A stretch of 64,000 nt of DNA from contig CAZINX010000011.1 of NCBI GenBank assembly GCA_964540795.1, positions 1 to 64,000 on the forward strand. Reading direction: 5' to 3'. The notes under the pieces were generated by a model, which saw nothing but the letters and a program-made list of their open reading frames with translations, searched no databases and was not told the DNA's origin. Source of the stretch: Dichotomicrobium sp964540795. Its GTDB lineage: Bacteria; Pseudomonadota; Alphaproteobacteria; Rhizobiales; Rhodomicrobiaceae. A program made the position numbers and the translations under genes. Position 1 is the first letter of the stretch. Each line of letters starts with the position of its first letter. This document shows, in pieces, positions 27,046 through 37,011 of this stretch.

Positions 27046-27687
27046 CTAAGGATAGAGCCGCTCGCGCGCCCACGGCGCGTCCGGGCGTGAGCGCCGGAAG
27101 ACGAAGCGGTCATGGAGCCGGAAGCGGCGGTTGCGCCAGAACTCGATCTCGACGGGGATCAGCCGGTAGCCGCTCCAGTAGGGCGGACGCGGCACGCTGC
27201 CGGTGGGATATTTCGCGGTGTATTTCGCAACCGCTTTCTCCAGGCCGAACCGGGTGCCGAGCGGACGCGACTGTTGCGAGGCCCACGCGCCGACGCGGCT
27301 GCCATAGGCGCGCGACTCGAAATATGCGTCGGCTTCTTCCGCGCTCACCGGCTCCACAGGCCCGCGCACGCGCACCTGCCGGCGCAGGCTCTTCCAGTGA
27401 AAGCACAGCGCCGCCTTCGGCTGCGCGGCCAGTTCCTGTCCCTTGGCGCTCTCGGTGTTGGTGTAGAACACGAAACCCGCCGCCGTGGCCTCCTTCAGCA
27501 GCACCATGCGCACATTCGGCAACCCGTCGGCGTCGACGGTGGCGAGCGCCATCGCGTTCGGATCGTTGATCTCGCTCTTGGCTGCGTCCGAAAGCCAGGC
27601 GTCGAATAGCGCGAAAGGCTCGTCCTTGTGCGCCGGGTCGCGGTCGCCGGGCAGGTCCGCGTCTTCGTTCGTGCCGTCTTCGCTCAT
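27046..27687 (-). CDS. pdxH: Pyridoxamine 5'-phosphate oxidase PdxH
   Basis: A 213-residue PdxH, an FMN enzyme that oxidises PNP or PMP to pyridoxal 5'-phosphate. FMN-contacting motifs are NVRMVLLKEATAAGFVFYTN, SAKGQELAAQPKAAL, FHWKSLRRQVRVRG, and SRVGAWASQQSRPL; the substrate-binding C-terminus PPYWSGYRLIPVEIEFW and the final RRSRPDAPWARERLYP with the conserved R-L-x-P end are present. An in-frame GTG at 27717 would add ten residues; the ATG at 27687 is preferred. It is divergent from fabI. Confidence 0.95.
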   Translation of the reverse strand: MSEDGTNEDADLPGDRDPAHKDEPFALFDAWLSDAAKSEINDPNAMALATVDADGLPNVRMVLLKEATAAGFVFYTNTESAKGQELAAQPKAALCFHWKSLRRQVRVRGPVEPVSAEEADAYFESRAYGSRVGAWASQQSRPLGTRFGLEKAVAKYTAKYPTGSVPRPPYWSGYRLIPVEIEFWRNRRFRLHDRFVFRRSRPDAPWARERLYP

Positions 27688-27890
27688 GGTGCTCAAGCCT
27701 GATCTTGCTGTTGTCACCGCAGTTTGCCCGCGAGCGTTCAGCCGTTCGCCGGAAATGTCAATGCGGCGAGGCGCGGGGCCTGTCAGGCCGTCCCAGGGGC
27801 TGCGAATCGGGCGTCACGCGGGCTGGACGCGCATGGCCTTTCGTGTAGGATGCAGCCCGACTTGCAATCCGCGAAAGAAAGAGGACGACG

Positions 27891-28703
27891 GTGGCCGACG
27901 GACAACAGTTGATGGCGGGCAAACGCGGGCTCGTCATGGGTGTGGCGAACAACCGCTCGATCGCCTGGGGCATTACGAAAGCGTGCGCGGGAGCGGGCGC
28001 GGAATTGGCCCTCACATATCAGGGCGATGCGATGGAAAAACGCGTGCGCCCGTTGGCCGAGGAAGTCGGCGCCAAGCTTGTCATGCCCTGCGACGTGACG
28101 GACGCGGCTTCGCTGGACGCGGTCTTCGCCACCCTTTCCGAGCAGTGGGGCAAACTCGATTTCGTCGTCCATGCCATCGCCTTCTCCAACAAGTCGGAAC
28201 TGGACGGCCGCTACGTCGACACCTCGGAAGAGAATTTTAAACAAACCCTGCTTATCTCCTGCTATTCGCTTACCGCTGTGGCCCAGCGCGCGGAAAAACT
28301 GATGGCGGACGGCGGCTCGATCCTGACGCTCACCTATTACGGGGCCGAAAAGGTCATGCCGCATTACAACGTCATGGGGGTCGCCAAGGCGGCGCTGGAG
28401 GCGAGCGTGAAGTATCTGGCCGCCGATCTCGGCAAGGAGGGCATTCGCGTCAATGCGATTTCGGCGGGGCCGATCAAGACGCTGGCGGCGTCAGGCATCG
28501 GCGATTTCCGTTACATCCTCAAGTGGAACGAATACAACGCGCCGCTGCGCCGGACCGTGACCATCGAGGATGTTGGCTATTCGGCTGTCTATCTTTTGTC
28601 CGATTGGGGGCGCAGTGTGACCGGCGAAGTCCATCATGTGGACTGCGGGTATCATATTGTCGGGATGAAGGCCGAAGACGCGCCGGACATCTCCGTGGTG
28701 TAA
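27891..28703 (+). CDS. fabI: Enoyl-[acyl-carrier-protein] reductase (NADH) FabI
   Basis: A 270-residue FabI, a short-chain dehydrogenase that reduces trans-2-enoyl-ACP in the last step of each fatty-acid elongation cycle. The cofactor loop is GVANNRSIAWGI, and the active site is Y149 and Y159-x6-K166 (YYGAEKVMPHYNVMGVAK), the FabI-type Y-x6-K spacing. SAGPIKTLAASGI is the substrate-binding loop that triclosan orders. The start is GTG at 27891 with GAGGACG before it. It begins the fabI - coiled-coil protein - phosphatase - aroC group on the plus strand. Confidence 0.96.
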   Translation: MADGQQLMAGKRGLVMGVANNRSIAWGITKACAGAGAELALTYQGDAMEKRVRPLAEEVGAKLVMPCDVTDAASLDAVFATLSEQWGKLDFVVHAIAFSNKSELDGRYVDTSEENFKQTLLISCYSLTAVAQRAEKLMADGGSILTLTYYGAEKVMPHYNVMGVAKAALEASVKYLAADLGKEGIRVNAISAGPIKTLAASGIGDFRYILKWNEYNAPLRRTVTIEDVGYSAVYLLSDWGRSVTGEVHHVDCGYHIVGMKAEDAPDISVV

Positions 28704-28724
28704 GAGGGAAGGGGACGATCCATC

Positions 28725-29429
28725 ATGGATCCGATGAAGATCATTACGTATGTCGCTATCACGGCGGTCGTGGCGTTGGTGGCGCTTGGCGGCGTGGCGT
28801 ATTACGTCGGCTACACGGCGGGGCTGGGGCCGAACCAGACCGGAACAAGCTCAGAAACGCCCGAAGTGTCCACGGCGGCGCTGGAGGAGATCAAGGGGCT
28901 CAACCGCGAGATCGCGGAACTGAAGGACGCGCTGGCGCAGCGCCGGAGCAGCAACGAGGAACGGGCCGACGCGCTTGCCGAGAGCCAGGCGCGGCTGGCG
29001 ACGATGGCGGATGAGCTCGATGCAGCGAAGCAGGAATTGGCGTCTGCGCGGGACGAAATCGCTTCGCTGAAGCAACAGCTCGCGGCGGCGCAGCCGGGCC
29101 AGGCGGCAGCCGCGCCGGCCGAGGGCGGCGAGCAGCGCACCGCGGCGGCGGCCGAAACGCCGGAGCCGGGCGACGATTCAGTGCTTCTTTATGACCGCTT
29201 TCAGCTGGAGCGCGAGGCTGCGCGCGGCTTCGATGAAGTCGATCTTCGCTTCGGCCTTGAGACCGTCGGCTCGCGCTCTGCGGGCCTCAGCGTCAACGGC
29301 AAGCGCATCAGTATGCGTGTGCAGGACGGCAAGCAGATCATCCACAAGGGCGTCACCTGCGAGTTGATCCTGCTGGATACCGACCAGACTGTGCAGCGCG
29401 CGCAATTCTCGCTGGCCTGCAAGCAATAA
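28725..29429 (+). CDS. Membrane-anchored coiled-coil protein, unknown function
   Basis: A 234-residue protein with one N-terminal membrane segment (about residues 6-31), then a long predicted coiled coil (about 48-115, rich in Ala, Glu, Leu and Gln heptads such as LNREIAELKDALAQRRSS), an Ala/Pro/Glu linker (about 117-150) and a compact C-terminal domain (about 155-234) ending in two Cys (GVTCELILLD ... FSLACKQ) that may form a disulphide. The topology suggests the C-terminal domain is periplasmic. I do not recognise a family. The start has AGAGGGAAGGGGA before it. It is 21 nt after fabI and 13 nt before the phosphatase gene. Confidence 0.8.
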   Translation: MDPMKIITYVAITAVVALVALGGVAYYVGYTAGLGPNQTGTSSETPEVSTAALEEIKGLNREIAELKDALAQRRSSNEERADALAESQARLATMADELDAAKQELASARDEIASLKQQLAAAQPGQAAAAPAEGGEQRTAAAAETPEPGDDSVLLYDRFQLEREAARGFDEVDLRFGLETVGSRSAGLSVNGKRISMRVQDGKQIIHKGVTCELILLDTDQTVQRAQFSLACKQ

Positions 29430-29442
29430 CGGCTGGCGCGGG

Positions 29443-30039
29443 ATGGGCTGGGACGGCGTCACCATTTATTTCGTGCGCCACGGTCAGACCGACTGGAACG
29501 CCGAACGGCGCTTCCAGGGCCATCTGGATATTCCGCTGAACGACACGGGCCGGGCGCAGGCCGCCCGGAACGGCGCGGCGCTGGCCGGGGTGATCGGCGA
29601 CCCAGCGCGGTTCGACTTTGTCTCCAGCCCGCTCAGCCGCGCGACCGAAACGATGGAGATTATGCGCCGCGCGCTGGCGCTGGATCCGTCCGCCTACCGA
29701 ACCGATGCGCGCCTGCGCGAAATCAATGTGGGCGATTATCAGGGCCGTCTGACCCGGGAAGTCTTCGGCGATCAGGCGGCTGATGCCAGCGCCGGTGCGG
29801 AAGATCGCTGGGACTTCGTCCACCCTGGCGAGGGCGGCGAAAGCTATGCGATGCTGTATGAGCGCGTCAGCGATTGGCTTGGCGGGGTAAAGCGCGATAC
29901 AGTCGCGACGGCGCATGGGGGCGTGATGCGCTGCCTGCGGCGATACGTCGAAGCGCTGGGCGCGGAAGATGTGTTCAAGCTGGACGCGCCACAGGACAAG
30001 GTGATGGTCATCCGCGCCGGCGCGCTCGACTGGATTTGA
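29443..30039 (+). CDS. Histidine phosphatase (phosphoglycerate mutase-like) protein
   Basis: A 198-residue member of the histidine phosphatase superfamily. The phospho-acceptor motif is FVRHGQTDWNAERRFQG near residue 12 and the second catalytic His is in VATAHGGVMRCL. RHGQ with the GHLDIPLNDTGRAQA segment is typical of cofactor-independent-looking phosphatases such as GpmB/CobC-like proteins. The natural substrate is unknown. The gene lies between fabI and aroC, as in many alphaproteobacteria, 42 nt before aroC. Confidence 0.88.
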   Translation: MGWDGVTIYFVRHGQTDWNAERRFQGHLDIPLNDTGRAQAARNGAALAGVIGDPARFDFVSSPLSRATETMEIMRRALALDPSAYRTDARLREINVGDYQGRLTREVFGDQAADASAGAEDRWDFVHPGEGGESYAMLYERVSDWLGGVKRDTVATAHGGVMRCLRRYVEALGAEDVFKLDAPQDKVMVIRAGALDWI

Positions 30040-30081
30040 CCACGCCGCGTTCCGCGCCCCTTCAGCGAAGGTCGCAAAACC

Positions 30082-31173
30082 ATGTCTCACAACACCTTCG
30101 GGCATCTGTTCCGCGTCACGACCTGGGGCGAGAGCCACGGTCCGGCGATCGGCTGCGTGATCGACGGCTGCCCGCCCGGCATTCCCCTGAGCGAAGAGGA
30201 CATCCAGCCTTGGCTTGACCGCCGCCGGCCGGGCCAGTCGCGCTATACGACCCAGCGGCAGGAAACTGACCAGGTCAGCATCATGTCCGGCGTCTTCGCG
30301 GGCGAGGACGGCGTCCAGCTCACCACCGGCACGCCGATCGCGCTTCAGATCGAGAATGTCGACCAACGCTCGAAAGACTATAGCGAGATCAAGGACAAGT
30401 TCCGCCCAGGCCATGCGGATTACACCTATCTCGCCAAATACGGCATCCGCGACTATCGCGGCGGCGGGCGCTCCTCGGCGCGCGAGACGGCGATGCGGGT
30501 GGCGGCGGGCGCGGTCGCGCGCAAGGTGCTTGGCGGCATGACCATTCGCGGCGCGCTGGTGCAGATGGGGCCGCACGAGATCGACCGCGCCAACTGGGAC
30601 TGGGCAGAGGTCGAGCGCAATCCGTTCTTCTCGCCCGACGCCGAGGTCGCCGCCGCTTGGGCCGATTATCTGGATGGTGTGCGCAAGGCCGGCTCCTCGG
30701 CGGGGGCCGTCATCGAAATCGTCGCCGAGGGCGCGCCTCCGGGATTGGGGGCGCCGCTTTATGGCAAGCTCGATCAGGACATCGCTGCCGCTTTTATGAG
30801 CATCAATGCGGTCAAGGGGGTCGAAATCGGGGCAGGTTTCGCCGCGGCGGCGCTGTCGGGCGAGGAAAATGCCGACGAAATGCGCACACGCCCGGACGGC
30901 AAGCCGGAGTTCCTGTCAAATCACGCTGGAGGCGTGCTTGGAGGCCTGTCCACCGGCGCGCCGATCGTCGCGCGCTTTGCCGTCAAGCCGACTTCCTCGA
31001 TCCTGACGCCGCGCCGGACGGTCGATGCGAGCGGGCAGGAAACTGAAATTGCGACCAAGGGGCGGCACGATCCTTGCGTGGGCATTCGCGCGGTCCCGGT
31101 CGGCGAGGCGATGATGGCGCTGGTCCTGGCCGATCACCTGCTGCGTCACCGCGCGCAATGCGGCGGTACGTGA
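30082..31173 (+). CDS. aroC: Chorismate synthase
   Basis: A 363-residue AroC, which eliminates phosphate from EPSP to give chorismate with reduced FMN as cofactor, the last common step to aromatic amino acids and folate. Signatures are FRVTTWGESHGPAIGCVIDG, RRPGQSRYTTQRQETD, FRPGHADYTYLAKYG, GGGRSSARETAMRVAAGAVA, NHAGGVLGGLSTG, and GRHDPCVGIRAVPV. The length is typical. The next gene begins 32 bases after the aroC stop; an overlapping GTG (at 31170) for that gene is possible. Confidence 0.97.
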   Translation: MSHNTFGHLFRVTTWGESHGPAIGCVIDGCPPGIPLSEEDIQPWLDRRRPGQSRYTTQRQETDQVSIMSGVFAGEDGVQLTTGTPIALQIENVDQRSKDYSEIKDKFRPGHADYTYLAKYGIRDYRGGGRSSARETAMRVAAGAVARKVLGGMTIRGALVQMGPHEIDRANWDWAEVERNPFFSPDAEVAAAWADYLDGVRKAGSSAGAVIEIVAEGAPPGLGAPLYGKLDQDIAAAFMSINAVKGVEIGAGFAAAALSGEENADEMRTRPDGKPEFLSNHAGGVLGGLSTGAPIVARFAVKPTSSILTPRRTVDASGQETEIATKGRHDPCVGIRAVPVGEAMMALVLADHLLRHRAQCGGT

Positions 31174-31205
31174 GCGACGTCCACCAGACCCCGAGGGCGC
31201 TCTTG

Positions 31206-31775
31206 ATGGCGGCACAGGCGCAACCCCCCCACAGTCCCTCCGAAGAGAGCCAGCCGTCGCCCGAGGAAGTCATGTATCGCGGTTTCGCCTTGCCTTACGG
31301 CGCGAACCGGGGCGGGTTCCGCTTTTATTTCATGGCCTTCGTCGCGCTGATGTCGCTCGGTCTCTATGTCTCGGGCGGGGACCAGTTCTTTTTGCCGGTC
31401 GCCATCGCCGCCGGCAGCGTGGCCTATTATTTCTATCCGCTGATCGAGGGACGGCCGCGCATCGGCGCGAACGAATACGGCGTCTTCTGTGACGGGCTCG
31501 GGCTGATCCCGTGGCGGGAGGTGAACGACATCCTCCTGCGCACCTTTGCGGTGCGGAACATCGCGGACAAGGAACTGCACATTCAGCTCAAGCGCGACCT
31601 CGATCACGCGCTCATCGCCGACTGGCGCCGCCAGCCCCTCTACCGCATCCTGATGAAGTTGCCCTGGAAACTCGGCCCCGATAATGTCATCCGCATCCGG
31701 CTGGAGCCGTTCCGCCCGGAGCCGGAGCAAATCCACAACACAATGCTGCGGCTCTGGCGCTATTATCGCTCTTGA
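31206..31775 (+). CDS. Hypothetical membrane protein, possibly with a PH-like domain
   Basis: A 189-residue protein with two membrane segments (about residues 42-57 and 66-80: FYFMAFVALMSLGLYV, FLPVAIAAGSVAYYFYPL), followed by a region that resembles bacterial PH-like domains (IGANEYGVFCDGLGLIPWRE then VNDILLRTFAVRNIADKEL). The fold assignment is tentative and no enzyme motif is seen. The ATG at 31206 is chosen because GAGGG lies 8 bases before it; GTG 31170 overlapping the aroC stop, or an ATG at 31158, would lengthen it. It probably follows aroC in one transcript. Confidence 0.72.
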   Translation: MAAQAQPPHSPSEESQPSPEEVMYRGFALPYGANRGGFRFYFMAFVALMSLGLYVSGGDQFFLPVAIAAGSVAYYFYPLIEGRPRIGANEYGVFCDGLGLIPWREVNDILLRTFAVRNIADKELHIQLKRDLDHALIADWRRQPLYRILMKLPWKLGPDNVIRIRLEPFRPEPEQIHNTMLRLWRYYRS

Positions 31776-31874
31776 GTTTTCGTCTGGACTTTCGCGGGCG
31801 TCATGCCATCTATGGCACGAGGGCGCTTTCGCCCCGAATTCATTCTCGGCAATGCGTTCCTGGAAGGCAGTTTC

Positions 31875-32873
31875 ATGACGGCATTTTCGTTCAGCCGCCG
31901 CTTGCTGTTGCGTGCGGGCGCGGCCGCGCCGTTCATTTCCGTGGCCGGCTCCGCGGCCGCGCAGGTGCCTGAACCTGAGCCGCAGGCGCGCGCGCGTCAG
32001 GCTCCGGGGTTCTACCGCTTTCGCGTGGGCGATTATCTCGTCACGATGGTGAGCGACGGGCAACTGAGCCTGCCCACGGGCGCGCTGGCCGCGAACGTGC
32101 CCGAGGCGACGCTGCGCAGCTATCTGAAGACGATCCGCCAGGGCGGGGACACCCAGCGCGGCCATCTGAACCTGACGCTGATCGACACTGGCGAGCAGGT
32201 CATCCTCGTTGATGCAGGCGCCGGGCCTGATTTCCAGGAGAGCGCCGGGCGGATCGAGGCGAGCCTTAAGGCGGCGGGCTACAGGCGCGAGGACATCAGC
32301 CTGATCGTCATTACCCACGGCCACCCGGACCATGTCTGGGGCATCCTCGACGACGCGGGCGAGGCTCCGCGGTTTCCCCATGCCGAATATGCGATCAACG
32401 GCGCGGAATGGCGCTTCTGGACCGACGACAAACTGGCCGATCGGCTTCCCGAAGGGCGCAGGCCGATGGCGCTGGGCGCGCGCAAGAACCTGACTGCTGT
32501 GTCCGCGCGCACAACCCGCTCTAACCCGGATGCCGAGGTCGCGCGGGGCGTGCGGCTGTTCCCCGCGCCGGGGCACACGCCGGGCCATTCCGGCGTGATG
32601 GTCGAGTCGGCGGGCGAACGCCTGTTGATCGTCGGCGACGCGCTGATGCATCCCAATATCTCGTTCGAGCAGCCGGATTGGCATTTTGGTTTCGATATGG
32701 ACGGCGAGCAGGCGGCGGAAACGCGCAAGCAGATCCTGGAGATGGCCGCGAGCGAGGACATGCGCCTGGCGCTCTATCACGCGCCGTTTCCCGGTCTCGG
32801 GCGCGCGGCGCGCCTGAATACGTCGTTCCGCTTTATCCCCGAGAACTGGGACTGGAACGTCGAGCCGGCGTGA
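31875..32873 (+). CDS. Tat-exported metallo-beta-lactamase-fold hydrolase
   Basis: A 332-residue MBL-fold protein. The N-terminus MTAFSFSRRLLLRAGAAAPF has a twin-arginine motif (SRRLLLR) before a hydrophobic stretch ending near AAAQ, so it should be folded in the cytoplasm and exported by Tat to the periplasm. The metal site is THGHPDHVWG (H-x-H-x-D-H) with further ligands in APGHTPGHSG and LIVGDALMH. The substrate is unknown; relatives include lactonases and quorum-quenching or beta-lactamase-like hydrolases. The ATG at 31875 is chosen over 31803 because the signal peptide then begins the protein. Confidence 0.86.
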   Translation: MTAFSFSRRLLLRAGAAAPFISVAGSAAAQVPEPEPQARARQAPGFYRFRVGDYLVTMVSDGQLSLPTGALAANVPEATLRSYLKTIRQGGDTQRGHLNLTLIDTGEQVILVDAGAGPDFQESAGRIEASLKAAGYRREDISLIVITHGHPDHVWGILDDAGEAPRFPHAEYAINGAEWRFWTDDKLADRLPEGRRPMALGARKNLTAVSARTTRSNPDAEVARGVRLFPAPGHTPGHSGVMVESAGERLLIVGDALMHPNISFEQPDWHFGFDMDGEQAAETRKQILEMAASEDMRLALYHAPFPGLGRAARLNTSFRFIPENWDWNVEPA

Positions 32874-32970
32874 TGACTTTTGCGCCCTTTGCAAAGCCGT
32901 GATATCGCGCTGGCCCCGCGCGGATCGGCTGTGATATACGGCCCACAAAGTTCTGGCGCGAAAGCGACGT

Positions 32971-33055
<85 letters not shown>

Positions 33056-33127
33056 CGGCGGCGCGCGCCTGAACCGGGTGCGCCCGAGCTGGCAACAATC
33101 ACGAAAGACGAACGGAAAACGCGGATT

Positions 33128-34528
33128 ATGCAAGTTGAAGAAACGGTTTCGGATGGTCTGAAGCGCGAATTGAAGGTGACGGTTGCGCGCCCGCAGATCG
33201 AAGAAAAGGTGGATGCGCGCCTGCACGAGATGAAGCAGCGCGCGAACATCAAGGGCTTCCGGCCTGGCAAGGTGCCGGTCGAGCATCTGCGCCGGCTCTA
33301 TGGCCGCTCGATCATGACCGAGGTGCTGCAGCAGACGATTTCCGAAACGAGCCAGCAGGCGCTTTCCGAGCGGGAGGAGCGCCCGGCCCAGCAGCCCCAG
33401 ATCAACCTGCCGGAGGACTCGGAGGGCGTCGAGAACATCATCAGCGGCGATGCCGATCTCGAATACACCATGTCGTTCGAAGTCATCCCGGACATGGAAT
33501 TGGCCGATCTGAGCAAGTTCACCCTGGAGAAAGAGGTTGCCGAGGTCGAGGAGGAGGACGTCGAGAAGAGCGTTCAGCAGCTTCTCGAATCCAGCGCGAC
33601 CTATGAGCCGAAGGATGGCGCGGCGGAAGAGGGCGATCAGGTCAAGGTGGATTTCGTCGGCAAGATCGACGGCGAGCCCTTTGAGGGCGGTTCGGCCGAG
33701 GACATTGCCGTGGTGATCGGCAAGAACCAGTTCATCCCCGGTTTCGAGGAAGGGCTTGTTGGCGCCGAGCCAGGCGAAGAGCGCACCATCGACGTGACAT
33801 TCCCGCAGGAATATGGCGCGGAGCATCTGGCCGGGAAGGCTGCGCAGTTCGACATCACGGTGAAGGAAGTCGGCGCGCCGAAGCTGCCCGAGGCGGACGA
33901 CGAATTCGCCAAGAACCTGGGCTTCGAATCCATGGACAAGCTGCGCGAGGCGATCCGCGACAAACTGTCCAAGGAGCTAGAACAGGCCAGCCGCACAAAG
34001 CTCAAGCGCCAGCTTCTCGACGAGCTGAACAGGGCGCATGATTTCGAGCTGCCAAGCTCGCTGGTCGAGCAGGAGTTCAACGAGCTTTGGCGGCAAGTGA
34101 CCCAGCAGATGGAGCGCGCCGGCGAGAGCTTCGAGGACAGCGGCAAGACCGAAGACGAAGCCAGGGACGAGCACCGCAAGCTCGCCGAGCGGCGCGTGCG
34201 GCTTGGTCTCGTCCTTGCCGAGATAGGTCAGCGCAACGATATCGAGGTGAGCGACGAGGAGATGAAGCGGGCGATGATGGATCAGGCCCGCCAGTATCCC
34301 GGTCAGGAAAAACAGGTCATCGAATACTTCCAGCAGAACCCCGGCGCTCTGATCGAGCTTCGCGGCCCCATCTTCGAGGAGAAGGTGGTCGACTATGCGC
34401 TGGCGATGGCCACTGTCAACGAAAAGCCCGTCTCGAAGGACGAGCTGTTCAAGATGCCAGACGAGAACGAAGAGGCTGAGGCCGCTTCGTCGAAGCCTGC
34501 CGCGAAAAAGACCAGGAAGAAGAAATGA
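33128..34528 (+). CDS. tig: Trigger factor
   Basis: A 466-residue trigger factor, the ribosome-bound chaperone and peptidyl-prolyl isomerase. The ribosome-binding signature is in the N-terminal domain (NIKGFRPGKVPVEHLRRLYG, with the G-F-R-x-G-K loop), the FKBP-type PPIase domain is at about 160-250 (GDQVKVDFVGKIDGEPFEGG), and the helical C-terminal chaperone domain follows. The tail AAKKTRKKK is very basic. The frame is open into tRNA-Leu, but the ATG at 33128 starts the family sequence (MQVEETVSDGLKRELKVTV). The stop overlaps the clpP start (ATGA). Confidence 0.96.
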   Translation: MQVEETVSDGLKRELKVTVARPQIEEKVDARLHEMKQRANIKGFRPGKVPVEHLRRLYGRSIMTEVLQQTISETSQQALSEREERPAQQPQINLPEDSEGVENIISGDADLEYTMSFEVIPDMELADLSKFTLEKEVAEVEEEDVEKSVQQLLESSATYEPKDGAAEEGDQVKVDFVGKIDGEPFEGGSAEDIAVVIGKNQFIPGFEEGLVGAEPGEERTIDVTFPQEYGAEHLAGKAAQFDITVKEVGAPKLPEADDEFAKNLGFESMDKLREAIRDKLSKELEQASRTKLKRQLLDELNRAHDFELPSSLVEQEFNELWRQVTQQMERAGESFEDSGKTEDEARDEHRKLAERRVRLGLVLAEIGQRNDIEVSDEEMKRAMMDQARQYPGQEKQVIEYFQQNPGALIELRGPIFEEKVVDYALAMATVNEKPVSKDELFKMPDENEEAEAASSKPAAKKTRKKK

Positions 34529-35157
34529 GCGATCCGAACGATATCACCATGTCCTCGCTCGTGCCGATGGTGGTCGAGCAGACCAACCGCGGCGAACGGG
34601 CCTACGACATTTTCTCGCTCCTGCTGAAGGAGCGCATCATCTTCGTAACCGGCCCGATCGAGGACACGGTTGCCTCGCTGGTGACGGCCCAGCTTCTGTA
34701 CCTGGAGTCGGACAACCCGAAAAAAGAAATCTCCATGTACATCAACTCGCCAGGCGGCATCGTGACCTCGGGCATGGCGATCTACGACACCATGCAGTTC
34801 ATCCGCCCGCCGGTTGCGACGCTCTGCATTGGGCAGGCTGCGTCGATGGGCTCGCTCCTGCTGGCCGGCGGCGAGTCGGGGATGCGTTTCGCCTTGCCGC
34901 ACGCGCGCATCATGCTGCATCAGCCCTCAGGCGGCTTTCAGGGCCAGGCGAGCGACATCGAGCGCCACGCCGAGGACATCCTGAAGCTCAAGCGCCGGCT
35001 GAACGAGGTCTATGTGAAGCACACCGGCCAGCCCTATGACGTGATTGAGCGCACGCTGGACCGTGACTATTTCATGTCAGCGGAAGACGCCCAGGAGTTC
35101 GGCCTGATCGACCAGGTGCTCGACAAGCGCGAACTGCCGGTAGACGAAAAGCCATAA
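34525..35157 (+). CDS. clpP: ATP-dependent Clp protease proteolytic subunit ClpP
   Basis: A 210-residue ClpP, the tetradecameric serine protease that works with ClpX or ClpA. The catalytic Ser is S107 in GQAASMGSLLLAGG, the His is H132 in RIMLHQPSGGFQGQ, and the third member is the Asp in the DRDYFMSAEDAQEFGLID region. It begins four bases inside tig (ATGA), so the two are translationally coupled. clpX follows after 389 bases. Confidence 0.97.
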   Translation: MSDPNDITMSSLVPMVVEQTNRGERAYDIFSLLLKERIIFVTGPIEDTVASLVTAQLLYLESDNPKKEISMYINSPGGIVTSGMAIYDTMQFIRPPVATLCIGQAASMGSLLLAGGESGMRFALPHARIMLHQPSGGFQGQASDIERHAEDILKLKRRLNEVYVKHTGQPYDVIERTLDRDYFMSAEDAQEFGLIDQVLDKRELPVDEKP

Positions 35158-35546
35158 GACGCCTACCTAAGGTCGAGAGACGGGAAATCGGCTGCGCGTC
35201 CATCCACAACGGAAAATTGGTGTCGGCCTGAAGCCACAATCCGCCCATTTCGCCTGCGATGTTTACCCTCTGTATGCCTCGTTGGGCTATCAGGCTCGTC
35301 CAGCCTGACGGGCAGCGCGTTCGGGCAGGCGGGGCGGTTGCGGCCGCGCGCCGGGCCTCAACGATTTGTAACATTGGCGGTGCAACTGGATGCTTGATCC
35401 TGAAGCGCTTCACATGGTCAAATTGGATTGATGGGGCGGTCCGTCAGCGGAATGGCAACGTATGCCGCGCTATATGACAGAAGTGCGACGCGCCGGATCG
35501 CCGGTGCATCGGCGAACAGGACGGCCAGACACCGAGGTGTGAGTCT
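35158..35546. other. Intergenic region between clpP and clpX
   Basis: About 389 bases. I see no gene, tRNA or strong terminator. CTTG at 35393-35396 could be half of a heat-shock promoter but the -10 region does not match CYTATNT, so I do not call it. The region presumably holds the clpX promoter. Confidence 0.4.
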
Positions 35547-36786
<1,240 letters not shown>

Positions 36787-37011
36787 CTGTAACCCGCGCG
36801 CGAGTCTTGAGAACACCCCGCAACTTGATTCTGCGACACGCTCTCGCCACCTACGACAGTTGAGTAAGCAAGCGTGCGTCCGGGCCGGGCGCTTGAGGCG
36901 GCGGCCCGCGACTGACGGCAACACCAACCGGGGCATCGGGGGCGGGCTCACGGTTCCCCAGCCGCATGGCCGCCGCGCAGTCGGGGCCGGTTCGATGCCA
37001 AGGAGACGTAT

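Noticed and set aside
36787..37011. Heat-shock (RpoH) promoter upstream of lon
   Set aside because: CTTG occurs at 36806 and 36824 but no sequence close to CYTATNT or CCCCAT lies at 17-18 bases; spacing and match fail.
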